NCBI RefSeq assembly: GCF_005887555.1
Contig: NZ_VCIA01000001.1
Coordinates: 248,001-312,000, forward strand
Reading direction: 5' to 3'
Origin: Lentibacillus cibarius
GTDB lineage: Bacteria; Bacillota; Bacilli; Bacillales; Amphibacillaceae
Length of the DNA stretch: 64,000 nucleotides
Numbering within the stretch: the stretch's first letter is position 1; every line of letters begins with the position of its first letter. Shown here in pieces: positions 17,544 through 25,993 of this stretch. Made by a program: the position numbers and the translations under genes. The notes beneath the pieces were generated by a model, which worked only from the letters and a program-made list of their open reading frames with translations, was not told where the DNA came from and did no database searches.

Positions 17544-18793
17544 CCTGCCTGTTGATTATTGTCCATGACTTCTACTAAAAACCAAAAGCCATTTTCTTTC
17601 TTTAAGGCAAGGGTGACCTGGTCACCTTGTTCTAGTTGTTCAGCCTGTTGCACTTCTTTCTCTCCGCGCGCAATCATTAGCGTTGATTCACCGTTGATCT
17701 CCCCGGCAATTTTGGCAAACTTAGCGTCATTCTTTTCGCCAATAGTTACATTTTTAATCATGACACTGTACGTATCATGAATGGATTGATCTACATTCAC
17801 CGATGGTTGTTCGCTGGACGATGATTCCGCTTGCTGTTCGTTTTCTTCCTTTTTCTCCGTGGAAGGCGTTCGCATATCATGCAGGAAGTAAAAACTGTTT
17901 TCCTGATAGATAGCTAGATTCAATATTTCCCCTTCTGTAGTCTCTTTTAAGGCGCTCATTAGGTTTTTATCACGAACCAGTACGTTAACGGTTTGATTCA
18001 ATTCTTTTGGCTTCACCGTCAGCAGACCATATTGTTTATTGGAAGAACTTGTTTTGATTGCATAAGACTGCACAATCATTTCCCGGCTGGTAATAGATTT
18101 AGCAGCCGGTGTTTCTTCATGAGATGGTGTGTTTTCTTTTGGCTGTTCTTTTTCACCTTTTTGCGTTTGACTTGGCTGTTGTCCTGAACGATTGTCGGTT
18201 CCCTGCAGATTATCATCCAGTCCCATTTCTTCCTGAGTATACAAACCACCTAATGGAAACTGCCTGCGCAGCACAAACGTTTCAGCGATTTTCACAATCA
18301 TGGCGCTCGGAAGTGTATCCCATACGTTGGGATTTCCGTATTTGGAGTTCACTTTGCCGCTGTTGGCATTGTAATATTCAGCAAAGTCCACAAACACAGC
18401 AACCGGGTGGTGCTTTTTATGCTTCATGATGGCATAGGCGCCAATAATCTTGCCCCGTTTGGTGCCAAATTTATGTTTGACATCTCCTTCACTTGGAAGA
18501 AACTCAAACTCATCGCCTTCTTTGACCACGTTGGCATTAGGTGGACCTACATAGCCCGGTTGACGAGTGGCTACACGGAGAAGCCCGTCCCGCGTTGTGA
18601 TAAACTGGGTTTTCGCTCCACGTTTCGTTTCATAGCGTTGAAACACTACATCTCCTAGTAATGGATTGAGCCCGAAGTTTTCACACATTTCCACAAAGTG
18701 CTGCGCTTCTGCATCACTTCCATTGACTGGCTGGATAAACCGGCTCCAAATTAACGACTTTTCTTTGTCTGTGAATTGAATTGCTTTTTCCAT
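17540..18793 (-). CDS. Bet/RecT-family single-strand annealing protein with C-terminal extension
   Basis: A 417-residue protein from ATG 18793 (AAAGGAG upstream). Residues 1-210 match phage Bet-type annealing proteins: FVEMCENFGLNPLLGDVVF, TTRDGLLRVATRQPGYVG and the region around AEYYNANSG…WDTLPSAMIVKIAE. A Gln/Glu-rich linker follows, then two roughly 70-residue modules, each ending alike (ENSFYFLHDM and ENGFWFLVEVM), probably OB-like and duplicated. Typical Bet proteins are about 260 residues, so the tail is an addition. It heads a unit with a zinc-finger protein, SSB and nuclease. It would pair complementary strands, for example after conjugative entry. Confidence 0.8.
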   Translation of the reverse strand: MEKAIQFTDKEKSLIWSRFIQPVNGSDAEAQHFVEMCENFGLNPLLGDVVFQRYETKRGAKTQFITTRDGLLRVATRQPGYVGPPNANVVKEGDEFEFLPSEGDVKHKFGTKRGKIIGAYAIMKHKKHHPVAVFVDFAEYYNANSGKVNSKYGNPNVWDTLPSAMIVKIAETFVLRRQFPLGGLYTQEEMGLDDNLQGTDNRSGQQPSQTQKGEKEQPKENTPSHEETPAAKSITSREMIVQSYAIKTSSSNKQYGLLTVKPKELNQTVNVLVRDKNLMSALKETTEGEILNLAIYQENSFYFLHDMRTPSTEKKEENEQQAESSSSEQPSVNVDQSIHDTYSVMIKNVTIGEKNDAKFAKIAGEINGESTLMIARGEKEVQQAEQLEQGDQVTLALKKENGFWFLVEVMDNNQQAG

Positions 18794-19129
18794 TTTTATC
18801 GCTCCTTTAGTAAATAATTTTGGATTCATTCTTTAGAAAATATTTCATCACAACATAGAATCACCTCCTTAACGAGAATTTTTATCCATTAAAAAAAGCC
18901 AGTAAATCTCAACTGCATGAGATAAACTGACTCTTAATAAGCAATAGAAAAAGCGTATAGCAAACGCCATACACTTGTTTAATTTCTTGATTATGAACAC
19001 AGGTAATGCGTGTTTTTTGTGTGAACGTACACGAGTCTTTTCTTTCCTAAAATATCAACGGAATTTAAAGACAAGAATACTTTATGCCGAATCTTCCTCG
19101 TAAAACGAGGAGGTGACGACCTTCACCCA
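18794..19129. other. Leader and control region upstream of the bet operon
   Basis: Minus strand: AAGGAGGTGATTCT stands before ATG-TTG-TGA, followed by a possible 13-codon leader (MKYFLKNESKIIY) ending just before the bet ribosome site. A hairpin formed by AGTAAATCTC and GAGATAAACT spans about 18901-18931. Plus strand: CTTCCTCGT and ACGAGGAGG (19093-19113) form a hairpin that would hide an AGGAGG site. Confidence 0.4.
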
Positions 19130-19213
19130 ATGGTGACGAAAATACAAAATATCTATAAATCTAAAATAGCAAAATATCAAGATTACGTCAATGTACTCCA
19201 AATTCCATTTTGA
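19130..19213 (+). CDS. Possible 27-residue peptide behind a ribosome-site hairpin
   Basis: An ATG at 19130 opens MVTKIQNIYKSKIAKYQDYV… and stops at 19211-19213, exactly where the intron relic begins. An AGGAGG site lies 13-18 nt upstream, which is rather far, and sits in the 3' arm of a hairpin. It may be a truncated longer gene cut by the intron relic, a regulatory leader, or chance. No family recognised. Confidence 0.3.
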   Translation: MVTKIQNIYKSKIAKYQDYVNVLQIPF

Positions 19214-19495
19214 TTGAAACTATTCAACCTATCCAGTTTTTCATCCATGCGGCATATCCGTCAGCATACCTTCACCTTGGGAGTGGCTCCAGCCTTCGTT
19301 CTGCCGAATCCACCTGTACTTCAGACCCCATAACCTGTCAGTCATGGCGCATGCAGGAGTATTGATGGGATGGTTTCGGGAAACATGGTTCCGTCATTCC
19401 CATCCTCGGTTGTAACGTTTAGATAATAATCTTGTATAATCTACTGCCTTTCACGTTTGAACACGCTTATAGCAGAACTTGTCGATCGGCGCCCG
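19214..19495 (-). mobile_element. Group II intron relic, 5' portion
   Basis: About 280 nt nearly identical to the 5' part of the complete intron (25680-25966), including the stretch ending GATCGGCGCCCG on the plus strand. No maturase or domain V remains. The shared GCGCCCG end is probably target sequence, since many terminators here contain it. Confidence 0.85.
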
Positions 19496-19507
19496 ATAAC
19501 AGAAGAA

Positions 19508-19633
19508 CTAAAAATGATTAGCTTGCAAGGGGGGATACTTATATCGTTTTTGTTCAAACAGAAGAACGGTTTCTGGACGTTCCATATCATAAATGTCGAG
19601 CAGGCCTTTTACAACCGTTAATCTAATATTCAC
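19508..19633 (-). pseudogene. Short unassigned coding fragment
   Basis: A 41-codon minus-strand frame (GTG at 19633) reads like real protein: VVKGLLDIYDMERPETVLLF then EQKRYKYPPLQANHF. It has no convincing ribosome site and no recognisable family. It is probably the tail of a deleted gene next to the intron relic. Confidence 0.3.
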
Positions 19634-19778
19634 CTTAAATAACAGGGTTTAACAGGGTTAATTTTTTATGATAAAGCGTAAAATAAATGATTAAAAAATG
19701 AATTTTTGACTATGAAACCTGTCCAATCCATTTCCTTTAATTATCATATTATGAAATGAAAGAAGGGAGGGTAATTCA

Positions 19779-19931
19779 ATGTGCTATTACGATCCTTGTA
19801 AAAAGAAAGATTATTATTGCGATTGTTGTAAAAAGAAAAATCAATATTATAATTGCTACGACTACAATGACCCATGTAAAAAGAAAGATAAGAAGAAATA
19901 TTGCTGCCATTGTGGCCGCTGGTATTATTAA
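19779..19931 (+). CDS. Small Cys/Tyr/Lys-rich repeat protein
   Basis: A 50-residue product with 9 Cys, 11 Tyr and 16 Lys. DPCKKKD occurs twice and CKKK three times, ending YCCHCGRWYY. GGGAGGG lies 7 nt before the ATG, and a strong terminator follows 14 nt after the stop, so the gene looks real despite its size. Composition resembles small spore-coat or crust proteins of Bacilli that crosslink through Cys and Tyr; metal binding is another option. No homologue is recognised by eye. Confidence 0.65.
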   Translation: MCYYDPCKKKDYYCDCCKKKNQYYNCYDYNDPCKKKDKKKYCCHCGRWYY

Positions 19932-19945
19932 AAGAGAAAATTTTT

Positions 19946-19975
19946 ATGAAACTCCCTTTGGGAGTTTCATAAAAA
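19946..19975 (+). terminator. Terminator after the Cys/Tyr-rich gene
   Basis: A perfect 11-bp stem ATGAAACTCCC / GGGAGTTTCAT with a TTT loop, followed by AAAAATTT; flanking TTTTT on the other side makes it bidirectional. Confidence 0.85.
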
Positions 19976-20523
19976 TTTAAAAGTCCCTTATGCCACTATA
20001 AGGGTACAGTCAGGAAAATGCGGATAGTATTCTGAGGGGTTAAAATTGCTGACTTAGCAACGATAAGAGTTTTGAGACAAGTCATATGGGAAACTTACAA
20101 ACCCTATTTTTTGTATTATTTACTTCGACTCTAGATTAGACACTATTGATCCAAAGCACATAGACCTTGATATGATAGCATTTATAACATTACCATTGAA
20201 CCCTGACGCTACCCCCATTTTGTAAAAAAGGGGGAAATATTTCACCAATGCAGGGGGGTATTTTATTTATGGACCCGCATTTTGCAATGTTATAGTGCGT
20301 CATTTCATTTCGCCTGAAATCCCGAAGTCCAGAATGTGTCTCCTCTCAACATCCGCCCATAAGGTAAACACCTATGTGCGCATTACATATAGCTCAAAAT
20401 CAGTTGCAGTTGCCCGGAATAACAAAGAATACTTTTTCACCGCACTTTTAGACAATTCTCTAACTACTGCTATTCAATGTCCGTTTCAGAAGGACACACT
20501 ATTCGATTAGTGCGCCCCATTGC
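19976..20523. other. Intergenic region, no clear gene
   Basis: About 550 nt. A CCCCC…GGGGG hairpin (20212-20234) is the only clear structure; plus-strand GGGGGG at 20254-20259 could pair with it instead. A plus-strand open frame at 20295-20510 has no ribosome site and no protein-like composition, so I do not call it. Confidence 0.4.
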
Positions 20524-20751
20524 TTAATTTACTCTACCCTTTTTCAAATTAACAATTAGCCATACAATCTGAATAATTAGTGGGATTATAAATACAGCCA
20601 ATAATACTATAAATGCCACTAATTTAAGCTCAGGTGTTTGAGTAACACCAGCGCCGTCAACCTCTCTTGTCCAGACAACAAAAGTTCCTGCTGCAAAAAG
20701 GACAACCCAAATAATGTTAGCAATCCACCAGAAAAGCCATCTTTGTTTCAC
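20524..20751 (-). CDS. Hypothetical two-helix membrane protein
   Basis: 75 residues from GTG 20751, chosen because GGGGAG lies 8 nt upstream; the longer frame has no such site. Two transmembrane helices (about 8-25 and 43-65) flank an extracytoplasmic loop with TREVDGAGVTQTPELK, and a basic tail (NLKKGRVN) follows. Function unknown. The next gene downstream of its promoter side, 20834-21034, encodes another two-helix protein in the same direction. Confidence 0.65.
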   Translation of the reverse strand: MKQRWLFWWIANIIWVVLFAAGTFVVWTREVDGAGVTQTPELKLVAFIVLLAVFIIPLIIQIVWLIVNLKKGRVN

Positions 20752-20833
20752 ATTATCACTCCCCCATTCCCCTAACATTCTGGCCCGGTTCAGGCATACA
20801 ATTAATCAATTAAAGCGCTCGATTGTTTAATAG

Positions 20834-21034
20834 CTATTTTTTTCTTTTCTTAAGTAAATCAATTATGTAAAAAAGCTGTGCGATTATAAAAGCTGCTAAT
20901 ATTACTAAAGATGTTCCCAGAAATGAAACAAAATCAATATCACTTGAAACCTGCCAAATAAAAATTGGAATAACAAAAAATAGCAAGCCTACTACAAAAA
21001 GCGTAAGAATGAAAATGCCTATGTATCTCCCCAT
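20834..21034 (-). CDS. Hypothetical two-helix membrane protein
   Basis: 66 residues with helices at about 5-27 and 38-58 and a basic end LLKKRKK, so both termini are probably cytoplasmic. AAGGGGA lies 5-6 nt before the ATG. It may be cotranscribed with the 75-residue membrane protein 80 nt downstream; the pair might act together. No family recognised. Confidence 0.6.
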   Translation of the reverse strand: MGRYIGIFILTLFVVGLLFFVIPIFIWQVSSDIDFVSFLGTSLVILAAFIIAQLFYIIDLLKKRKK

Positions 21035-21137
21035 ATATATCCCCTTATATTATAATTTACCTGCTTAACAATTATTTCAAATCCACGTCAGTCTCACAAT
21101 ACGTTATTCAAGATAATGGCCCTTATATGCGATATTG

Positions 21138-21166
21138 GCGCGATTCCTTGTTAGTGAATCGCGCCC
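21138..21166. terminator. Terminator-type palindrome
   Basis: GGCGCGATTC pairs perfectly with GAATCGCGCC around a 9-nt loop. Similar GCGCCC hairpins recur in the window (27085-27118, 44457-44489, 40826-40876) and often lie beside inserted elements; here the IS110 element begins within about 20 nt. Confidence 0.6.
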
Positions 21167-21179
21167 GTTCGTATTATAT

Positions 21180-21415
21180 GGTTAGTCAGTCATTGTACTG
21201 GCTGACCTATTTTAATAGGTTTTATCCTTGGGGAAGCCGGGGTAGGACGCTCGCGCCCGTGGGACACTGATCCCGTCCGTAATACTGTCCACCCCTTCCT
21301 TATAGAAACATGTTTGAGGCTGGTTGGGACATGATCCCGTATAACACACGAAGCTATGAAACTATAAGTGAAAGAGGGGCGCACCGGCGAATTTATTAAA
21401 GGAGTTGTGATTTTC
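21180..21415 (+). ncRNA. Candidate bridge RNA region of the IS110 element
   Basis: IS110 group elements encode a bridge RNA in the long left noncoding end. This segment holds stacked hairpins: GTCAGT/ACTGGCTGAC near 21184-21206, ACCTATT/AATAGGT at 21206-21222, and GC-rich internal pairs such as GGGACACTGATCCC and GGGACATGATCCC (21260-21340) whose loops could be the target- and donor-binding loops. Assignment is from family knowledge and position; the exact ends were not determined. Confidence 0.5.
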
Positions 21416-22615
21416 ATGGATCCTGTTATTGGTCTGGATATCGCTAAAGGCGAAAGCCAGGTCCAAGCCTTTTTAAAAAGGAAACAAACTTATAAGCAGA
21501 GCTTTAAATTTGCTCACGATCTACAGGGACTTCATGCTTTTTATCGATTTTATCAAGAAGTGGAACAGGTTTCTGGCCAAACACCAGCTGTAATCTTTGA
21601 ATCTACTGGACACTATCATGAGCCTGTGCTTCAATTTCTTGAGAATCATGATGTAACGTATTATTTAATCAATCCGGTGGTTTCCTATGAAGCCAGAAAA
21701 ACGAGTCTACGCAAAGTGAAAACGGACAAAATTGATGCTTTCCATCTAGGGGAGCTGTACTACAAAGAAGATTTGGAAGTTTTCCAGAGAAAAACAGAGC
21801 AGTATTTAAATCTGCGGCAGTTAACCAGACAACATAGTGCTTTAACAGACAGCTATGTCGAAATCAAACTTCAGTTTCAGGCTGCTCTGGATCAGATTTT
21901 CCCGGAATATCATGGTGTTTTCAGTGATCTTTATGGCAAGATGTCGCTCAACACCTTACTGCATTATCCGACTTCTGTGGATGTTCAAAAGATCTCGCAG
22001 GAAACCTTGGCCACCGAAATGCGTCAATTTGGAGCCAAACGTTCTGATGCATGGTTTAGGAACAAAGCTGCTCAATTAAAGGATGCGGCGGATCGCAATC
22101 CATTTCAACAGCCAGTCTGTCATGGTCATATTGTCAGCATACAGATGTATATTCAAATGCTCTTTCAATACCAGGAGCACCTATCTAAGTTACAAAAAGA
22201 GATAGACGCCCTGGCTGAATCCTTTTATGATTATGAATTGATCCAATCCATTCCCGGCATCGGAGGCAAGATTGCGGCAACAATCCTCTCTGAAACAGGT
22301 GGAATGAATCAGTTCGAACACCCCAAGCAACTAGCTGCCTATGCGGGTGTAGACCCTTCCGTTTTTGAATCCGGGAAGTTTAAGGCCTCCATCAACAAAA
22401 TCACAAAAAGGGGGTCATCAAGATTGCGTCAGACTCTTTATACGGCTGTACAATGCGGTCTCGCCAAAAATCGGAACAAGAAGCTTATAGCCTTCTATGA
22501 TCGCAAACGAAACGAGGGTAAGCCACACAAAGTCGCTGTAATCGCTTGTGCTAATAAACTAATTCATTGGATTCATGCCATGTTGAAACGGCAAGAAGTT
22601 TTTGTAGATCAATAA
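21416..22615 (+). CDS. IS110-family transposase (DEDD recombinase)
   Basis: 399 residues from ATG 21416 (AAAGGAG upstream). The N-terminal RuvC-like DEDD domain has VIGLDIAKGE, VIFESTGHYHEP and KVKTDKIDAFHLGEL; the C-terminal transposase-20 domain has IQSIPGIGGKIAATILSE, QLAAYAGVDPSVFESGKF and ITKRGSSRLRQTLY with the catalytic Ser. Length and motifs are complete, so it may be active. It would recombine a circular element into targets chosen by the bridge RNA. Confidence 0.92.
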   Translation: MDPVIGLDIAKGESQVQAFLKRKQTYKQSFKFAHDLQGLHAFYRFYQEVEQVSGQTPAVIFESTGHYHEPVLQFLENHDVTYYLINPVVSYEARKTSLRKVKTDKIDAFHLGELYYKEDLEVFQRKTEQYLNLRQLTRQHSALTDSYVEIKLQFQAALDQIFPEYHGVFSDLYGKMSLNTLLHYPTSVDVQKISQETLATEMRQFGAKRSDAWFRNKAAQLKDAADRNPFQQPVCHGHIVSIQMYIQMLFQYQEHLSKLQKEIDALAESFYDYELIQSIPGIGGKIAATILSETGGMNQFEHPKQLAAYAGVDPSVFESGKFKASINKITKRGSSRLRQTLYTAVQCGLAKNRNKKLIAFYDRKRNEGKPHKVAVIACANKLIHWIHAMLKRQEVFVDQ

Positions 22616-22765
22616 TATAGAGTTTGATTTATTGCCAATTTTCAAAACCTTATTGGCCTCACAATAAGGCTATTTGGATTGTTTAATTTTAGTCTGACAT
22701 GTTTTTTATAACTTTTTTAGACCGAATTGTTGACAGCTATTAGCTGGTATCGTATTGAGGAAATG

Positions 22766-23188
22766 TTAATTTATTCTTTTTAAACCAGCTTCATTTATCG
22801 AATCACCAATGATCTCAAAAAAGTATTCCTTGTTTGTTGCTAATTCAAGTGTTATTTCTTTCAATGGTATCTTTTGTTCCATTTCATTTATCAATGTAAA
22901 TTTAAATGTTTTCTTGCCTTCTAAGTTAAAGTCTTCTTGATCAATATATTTTTTACTAAGTGTGTCCCCTTTTCGAATTTCAGAGCCATCAGCATAACTT
23001 ATACCGCCTGTGATTTCACCACCAGTACTGATTTCTATCGAATTAAAGTCAATATTAGCGTTGTTTTTTATGTGAATAACCATACTATTCTCATTTGGTT
23101 TTATTAAAGCACCAGTATTATTTGTACAAGCAGATAAAAATACAAATACTAAAACAAACATTGATAACAAGGTTGCTTTTTTCTTCAT
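22766..23188 (-). CDS. Putative lipoprotein of unknown function
   Basis: 140 residues from ATG 23188, 9 nt after GGGAGG. MKKKATLLSMFVLVFVFLSAC is a typical lipoprotein signal with lipobox LSAC. The mature part is short, polar and rich in beta-type segments (MVIHIKNNANIDFNSIEIST), with no enzyme motif. It is expressed from its own promoter next to two operator-like repeats and ends before IS110. Confidence 0.75.
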   Translation of the reverse strand: MKKKATLLSMFVLVFVFLSACTNNTGALIKPNENSMVIHIKNNANIDFNSIEISTGGEITGGISYADGSEIRKGDTLSKKYIDQEDFNLEGKKTFKFTLINEMEQKIPLKEITLELATNKEYFFEIIGDSINEAGLKRIN

Positions 23189-23221
23189 AAGCTCAGGCCT
23201 CCCTTCGGATACATAATAAAG

Positions 23222-23272
23222 GTGTATCATATGATTAATACACCTTTATTATGTATTATATGATTAATACAC
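23222..23272 (-). promoter_or_regulatory. Twin operator-like repeats at the lipoprotein promoter
   Basis: Two copies of a 22-nt near-palindrome, GTGTATCATATGATTAATAC… at 23222-23243 and ATGTATTATATGATTAATAC… at 23251-23272, 29 nt apart. The distal copy contains TATAAT on the minus strand, so a regulator bound here would cover the -10 region and the start site. Confidence 0.5.
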
Positions 23273-23313
23273 TTGAAAATCAATATTGGTGATAATCCTT
23301 ATTAGAGAAAAGT

Positions 23314-25962
23314 CAGCAATAGGTAAGCCTTTGAGGTTATCTCCAGCTTTTCCCCTGCTCCACACGAAGCATGCAGGTTTCCCCGCACTCCGCGCTCCAT
23401 CTAACGAATCTACTCGATTATAAGTTCCTCGTTACTTTGTGCTTGAGATTTTCAAACGGATTCAAGCTTACATTTTTCTCGGAATCGATTGACCTTTTCG
23501 ATCATTCCGCGGGTAAGTTGAAATCTCCTTTTTAGTTCATCAATCATCTCTTTATCCTTCGTGTGGATCAATCGATGTACATCCTCATGGATAATGCGAA
23601 GGTTATTAAATTGGTCACTTCCTCCAAAATTTAGCGGTAGATAGTGATGACAATGGACATCTGAAGCAGGTAACTCCATACCTGTAATTTCGCATTTACC
23701 CATCTTCATACTGTACCGGCTGATTCGATTATCCAGATATTCGACACTTCGGTTCAGAAGTGTTGATTTCATTAACTCACCAACTTCTCGTTGGATGTCC
23801 GGACGCAGCTTTTTGTGTATTTTTTCCCTACCTTCTTTGGTAAAAGGAGTCATTTTCGGACTGAACCCCATGGTGTTAACCGTTTTAACATCCGATAGCG
23901 GAAATAAATATACACCTGCGATTTGAAACGTTTTAAAGCTACTGTGATACATCTTTTTATAAGTTGGCGGTGGATTAGCCGGGCGACCATATCTACCGAC
24001 TGGTCTGAGATGATTATACATGAACGCTCTTAAGTCATAGGTAAGGCGTGAGAACTCCAGATTGACTTTAGTAGCCCTTTTGAAATAATGATGTATTCCC
24101 AAAACAAAACTGTTAAAACGCAAGGCATTAAGAGCTGAAGGCGAAGACCTGATTCTACGAATCAGCTTCCTTGCTTCTTCCTTGATTTTGCGCTTTTTAT
24201 CCGGTTTAATACCAGTACGCGCTACTCTCTTATTACGCTTTTTGTTGGCACGGATAGTAAAGCCTAAAAATTCGGATTCTCGTTTCCGCAAGTTCACAAC
24301 TTGCGATTTTTCCGGTGAAATATCCAATTTTAAACGGTCTTTAAGATAAAGTCTTACAGCGTGATACCAATTCTGTGCCGTTTTGGCATCTTTACAAAGA
24401 ATTTTAAAATCGTCCGCGTAGCGGACGAGATAACCTTCCTTAAGGTTCGTACGCTTTTTAGCCTGTCTTTCGCCACCTTTAGATTGATAGGATTTGGTTA
24501 ACGGGAAAAATTCCCATTGTCCGGCAACCCATTGGTCAAGGTCATTGAGCACTATGTTTGCCAATAATGTTGATAATAAGCCTCCTTGGGGCACGCCCTC
24601 TGAAGGTGTGCCTTCCCCATCAATTTCAGCTTTCAGCATTTTTTCAATGCAGGCTAATACTTTCCGGTCTTGAATCCCTATGTTCCACAGTTGCTTTATA
24701 AGTAGCGTATGGTTAATATGGTCAAAGAAACTCTTAATGTCAATATCTACCATAAAATGGAAGTGGGATAGGTTGATAAGTTGTTGGATTCTTGCCATCG
24801 CATGGTGCGTCGAGCGGAGAGGCCTAAATCCATAACTATGCTTATAGAATCTTGCTTCGGCGATTGGTTCAAGTACCTGTTTAAAACTTTGTTGGATAAT
24901 GCGGTCTAAGATACAAGGAATACCGAGAGGTCTCCATTTTCCATTGCCTTTATCTACCCATTTCCGTCTGACTTTCTTTGGGCGGTAATTTTCTAATTGC
25001 CTCTGGATTTCCATTACTAGTTTTGCTTCGGACCACTTTTTCATGTCATTGATAGTATTCCCATCGGTCCCAGGTGTTTTGGAACCTTTATTGGATTTGA
25101 TGGTACGATAAGCGAGTAAAATATTTTCTCTTGATGTGATAATATCGTAAAGGTGAGAAAAAGGTTGTTGTTTTAAGCTTTTATCGTATAAATCTGAAAA
25201 TGTCTCCGTCATCCCGTAGTAATCCCAATATCGTAAAGCTTGCACTGTGGCATCTCTCCTTCCGGAGTGATGTTCCCACGTTCTTACCCGACCGGTGCAA
25301 CACACGTATGGAAAGTAATCTTTCATTTCGCTAGACTTGGGGCTATTCCTCCAATCCCGTTACAGGAGATTCATCAGTCATGCCCCTACCCTCAAAAGGA
25401 TAAATACCTTTCGGCATAAGCCTTATAGTAACCGTTTAGGGTGACAGCCCCTGTTTCAACGTTCCTAGTTTTCCAAGTCCCTTACAACCTAGCTTTCCGT
25501 TCTGAACTTAGGTGTTCCCCTATAAGCCTGTGAGCTGGATACCGCCTTTGTTCGGTATAGCGTGTTTCAGAGGGCGCATTTTTACTTCACACCACTCACG
25601 TCATCGTTAGATGACCTATAAGATTTCCTTATAGTCAAACTTTAGACCCGTATATTCAGTTATTCGTCAGTTTCATTCCGCTGAAACCATTCTCACCTTA
25701 TCCAGTTTTTCAGCCATGCGGCATATCCGTCAGCATACCTTCTCCTTGGGAGTGGCTCCAGCCTTCGTTCTGCCGAATCCACCTGTACTTCAGACCCCAT
25801 AACCTGTCAGTCATGGCGCATGCAGGAGTATTGATGGGATGGTTTCGGGAAACATGGTTCCGTCATTCCCATCCTCGGTTGTAACGTTTAGATTATGATT
25901 TTGTATCATCTACTGCTTTTCACGTCTGAGCACGCTTATAGCAGAACTTGTCGATCGGCGCC
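23314..25962 (-). mobile_element. Complete group II intron with maturase
   Basis: A 2.65-kb intron: a 5' structured region (about 25330-25962), the maturase gene, and a 3' domain V/VI tail (23314-23440) that reads GAGTGCGGGGAAACCTGCA then a helix ending CTTACCTATTGC. Five other relics of the same family lie at 10870, 19214, 27274 and 33976 and share its 5' or 3' ends. The 5' flank contains GCGCC(C)G terminator sequence. The maturase type (YADD, C-terminal HNH) suggests bacterial class B. End positions are within a few nt. Confidence 0.85.
23452..25326 (-). CDS. ltrA: Group II intron maturase/reverse transcriptase with HNH domain
   Basis: 624 residues. RT blocks are intact: KWRPLGIPCILDRIIQQSF, YGFRPLRSTHHAM, DIDIKSFFDHINH, SEGVPQGGLLSTLLANI and the catalytic LVRYADDFKILC, then SEFLGFTI. 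A maturase X domain follows, with a C-terminal HNH endonuclease (CEITGMELPASDVHCHHYLP … NNLRIIHEDVHRLIH). All catalytic residues I can check are present, so it could act on its own intron and on the maturase-less copies. Confidence 0.92.
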   Translation of the reverse strand: MKDYFPYVCCTGRVRTWEHHSGRRDATVQALRYWDYYGMTETFSDLYDKSLKQQPFSHLYDIITSRENILLAYRTIKSNKGSKTPGTDGNTINDMKKWSEAKLVMEIQRQLENYRPKKVRRKWVDKGNGKWRPLGIPCILDRIIQQSFKQVLEPIAEARFYKHSYGFRPLRSTHHAMARIQQLINLSHFHFMVDIDIKSFFDHINHTLLIKQLWNIGIQDRKVLACIEKMLKAEIDGEGTPSEGVPQGGLLSTLLANIVLNDLDQWVAGQWEFFPLTKSYQSKGGERQAKKRTNLKEGYLVRYADDFKILCKDAKTAQNWYHAVRLYLKDRLKLDISPEKSQVVNLRKRESEFLGFTIRANKKRNKRVARTGIKPDKKRKIKEEARKLIRRIRSSPSALNALRFNSFVLGIHHYFKRATKVNLEFSRLTYDLRAFMYNHLRPVGRYGRPANPPPTYKKMYHSSFKTFQIAGVYLFPLSDVKTVNTMGFSPKMTPFTKEGREKIHKKLRPDIQREVGELMKSTLLNRSVEYLDNRISRYSMKMGKCEITGMELPASDVHCHHYLPLNFGGSDQFNNLRIIHEDVHRLIHTKDKEMIDELKRRFQLTRGMIEKVNRFREKCKLESV

Positions 25963-25993
25963 CGTTTGAGGAATAGTTGCAATCAAGTATTTA

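Larger units (their letters stand above)
21180..22640 (+). mobile_element. IS110-family insertion sequence
   Basis: Defined by an intact IS110 transposase preceded by about 235 nt of structured noncoding DNA. IS110 elements lack clear inverted repeats, so both ends are estimates from the edges of the flanking sequences. It inserted next to a terminator-type palindrome. Confidence 0.7.

Noticed and set aside
19756..19980. Plus-strand frame of 74 codons
   Set aside because: Low-complexity Ile/Lys/Arg reading of the Cys/Tyr-rich gene in another frame; the ribosome site and terminator fit the 50-codon frame instead.
20295..20510. Plus-strand frame of 71 codons
   Set aside because: No ribosome site, no family, unusual composition.
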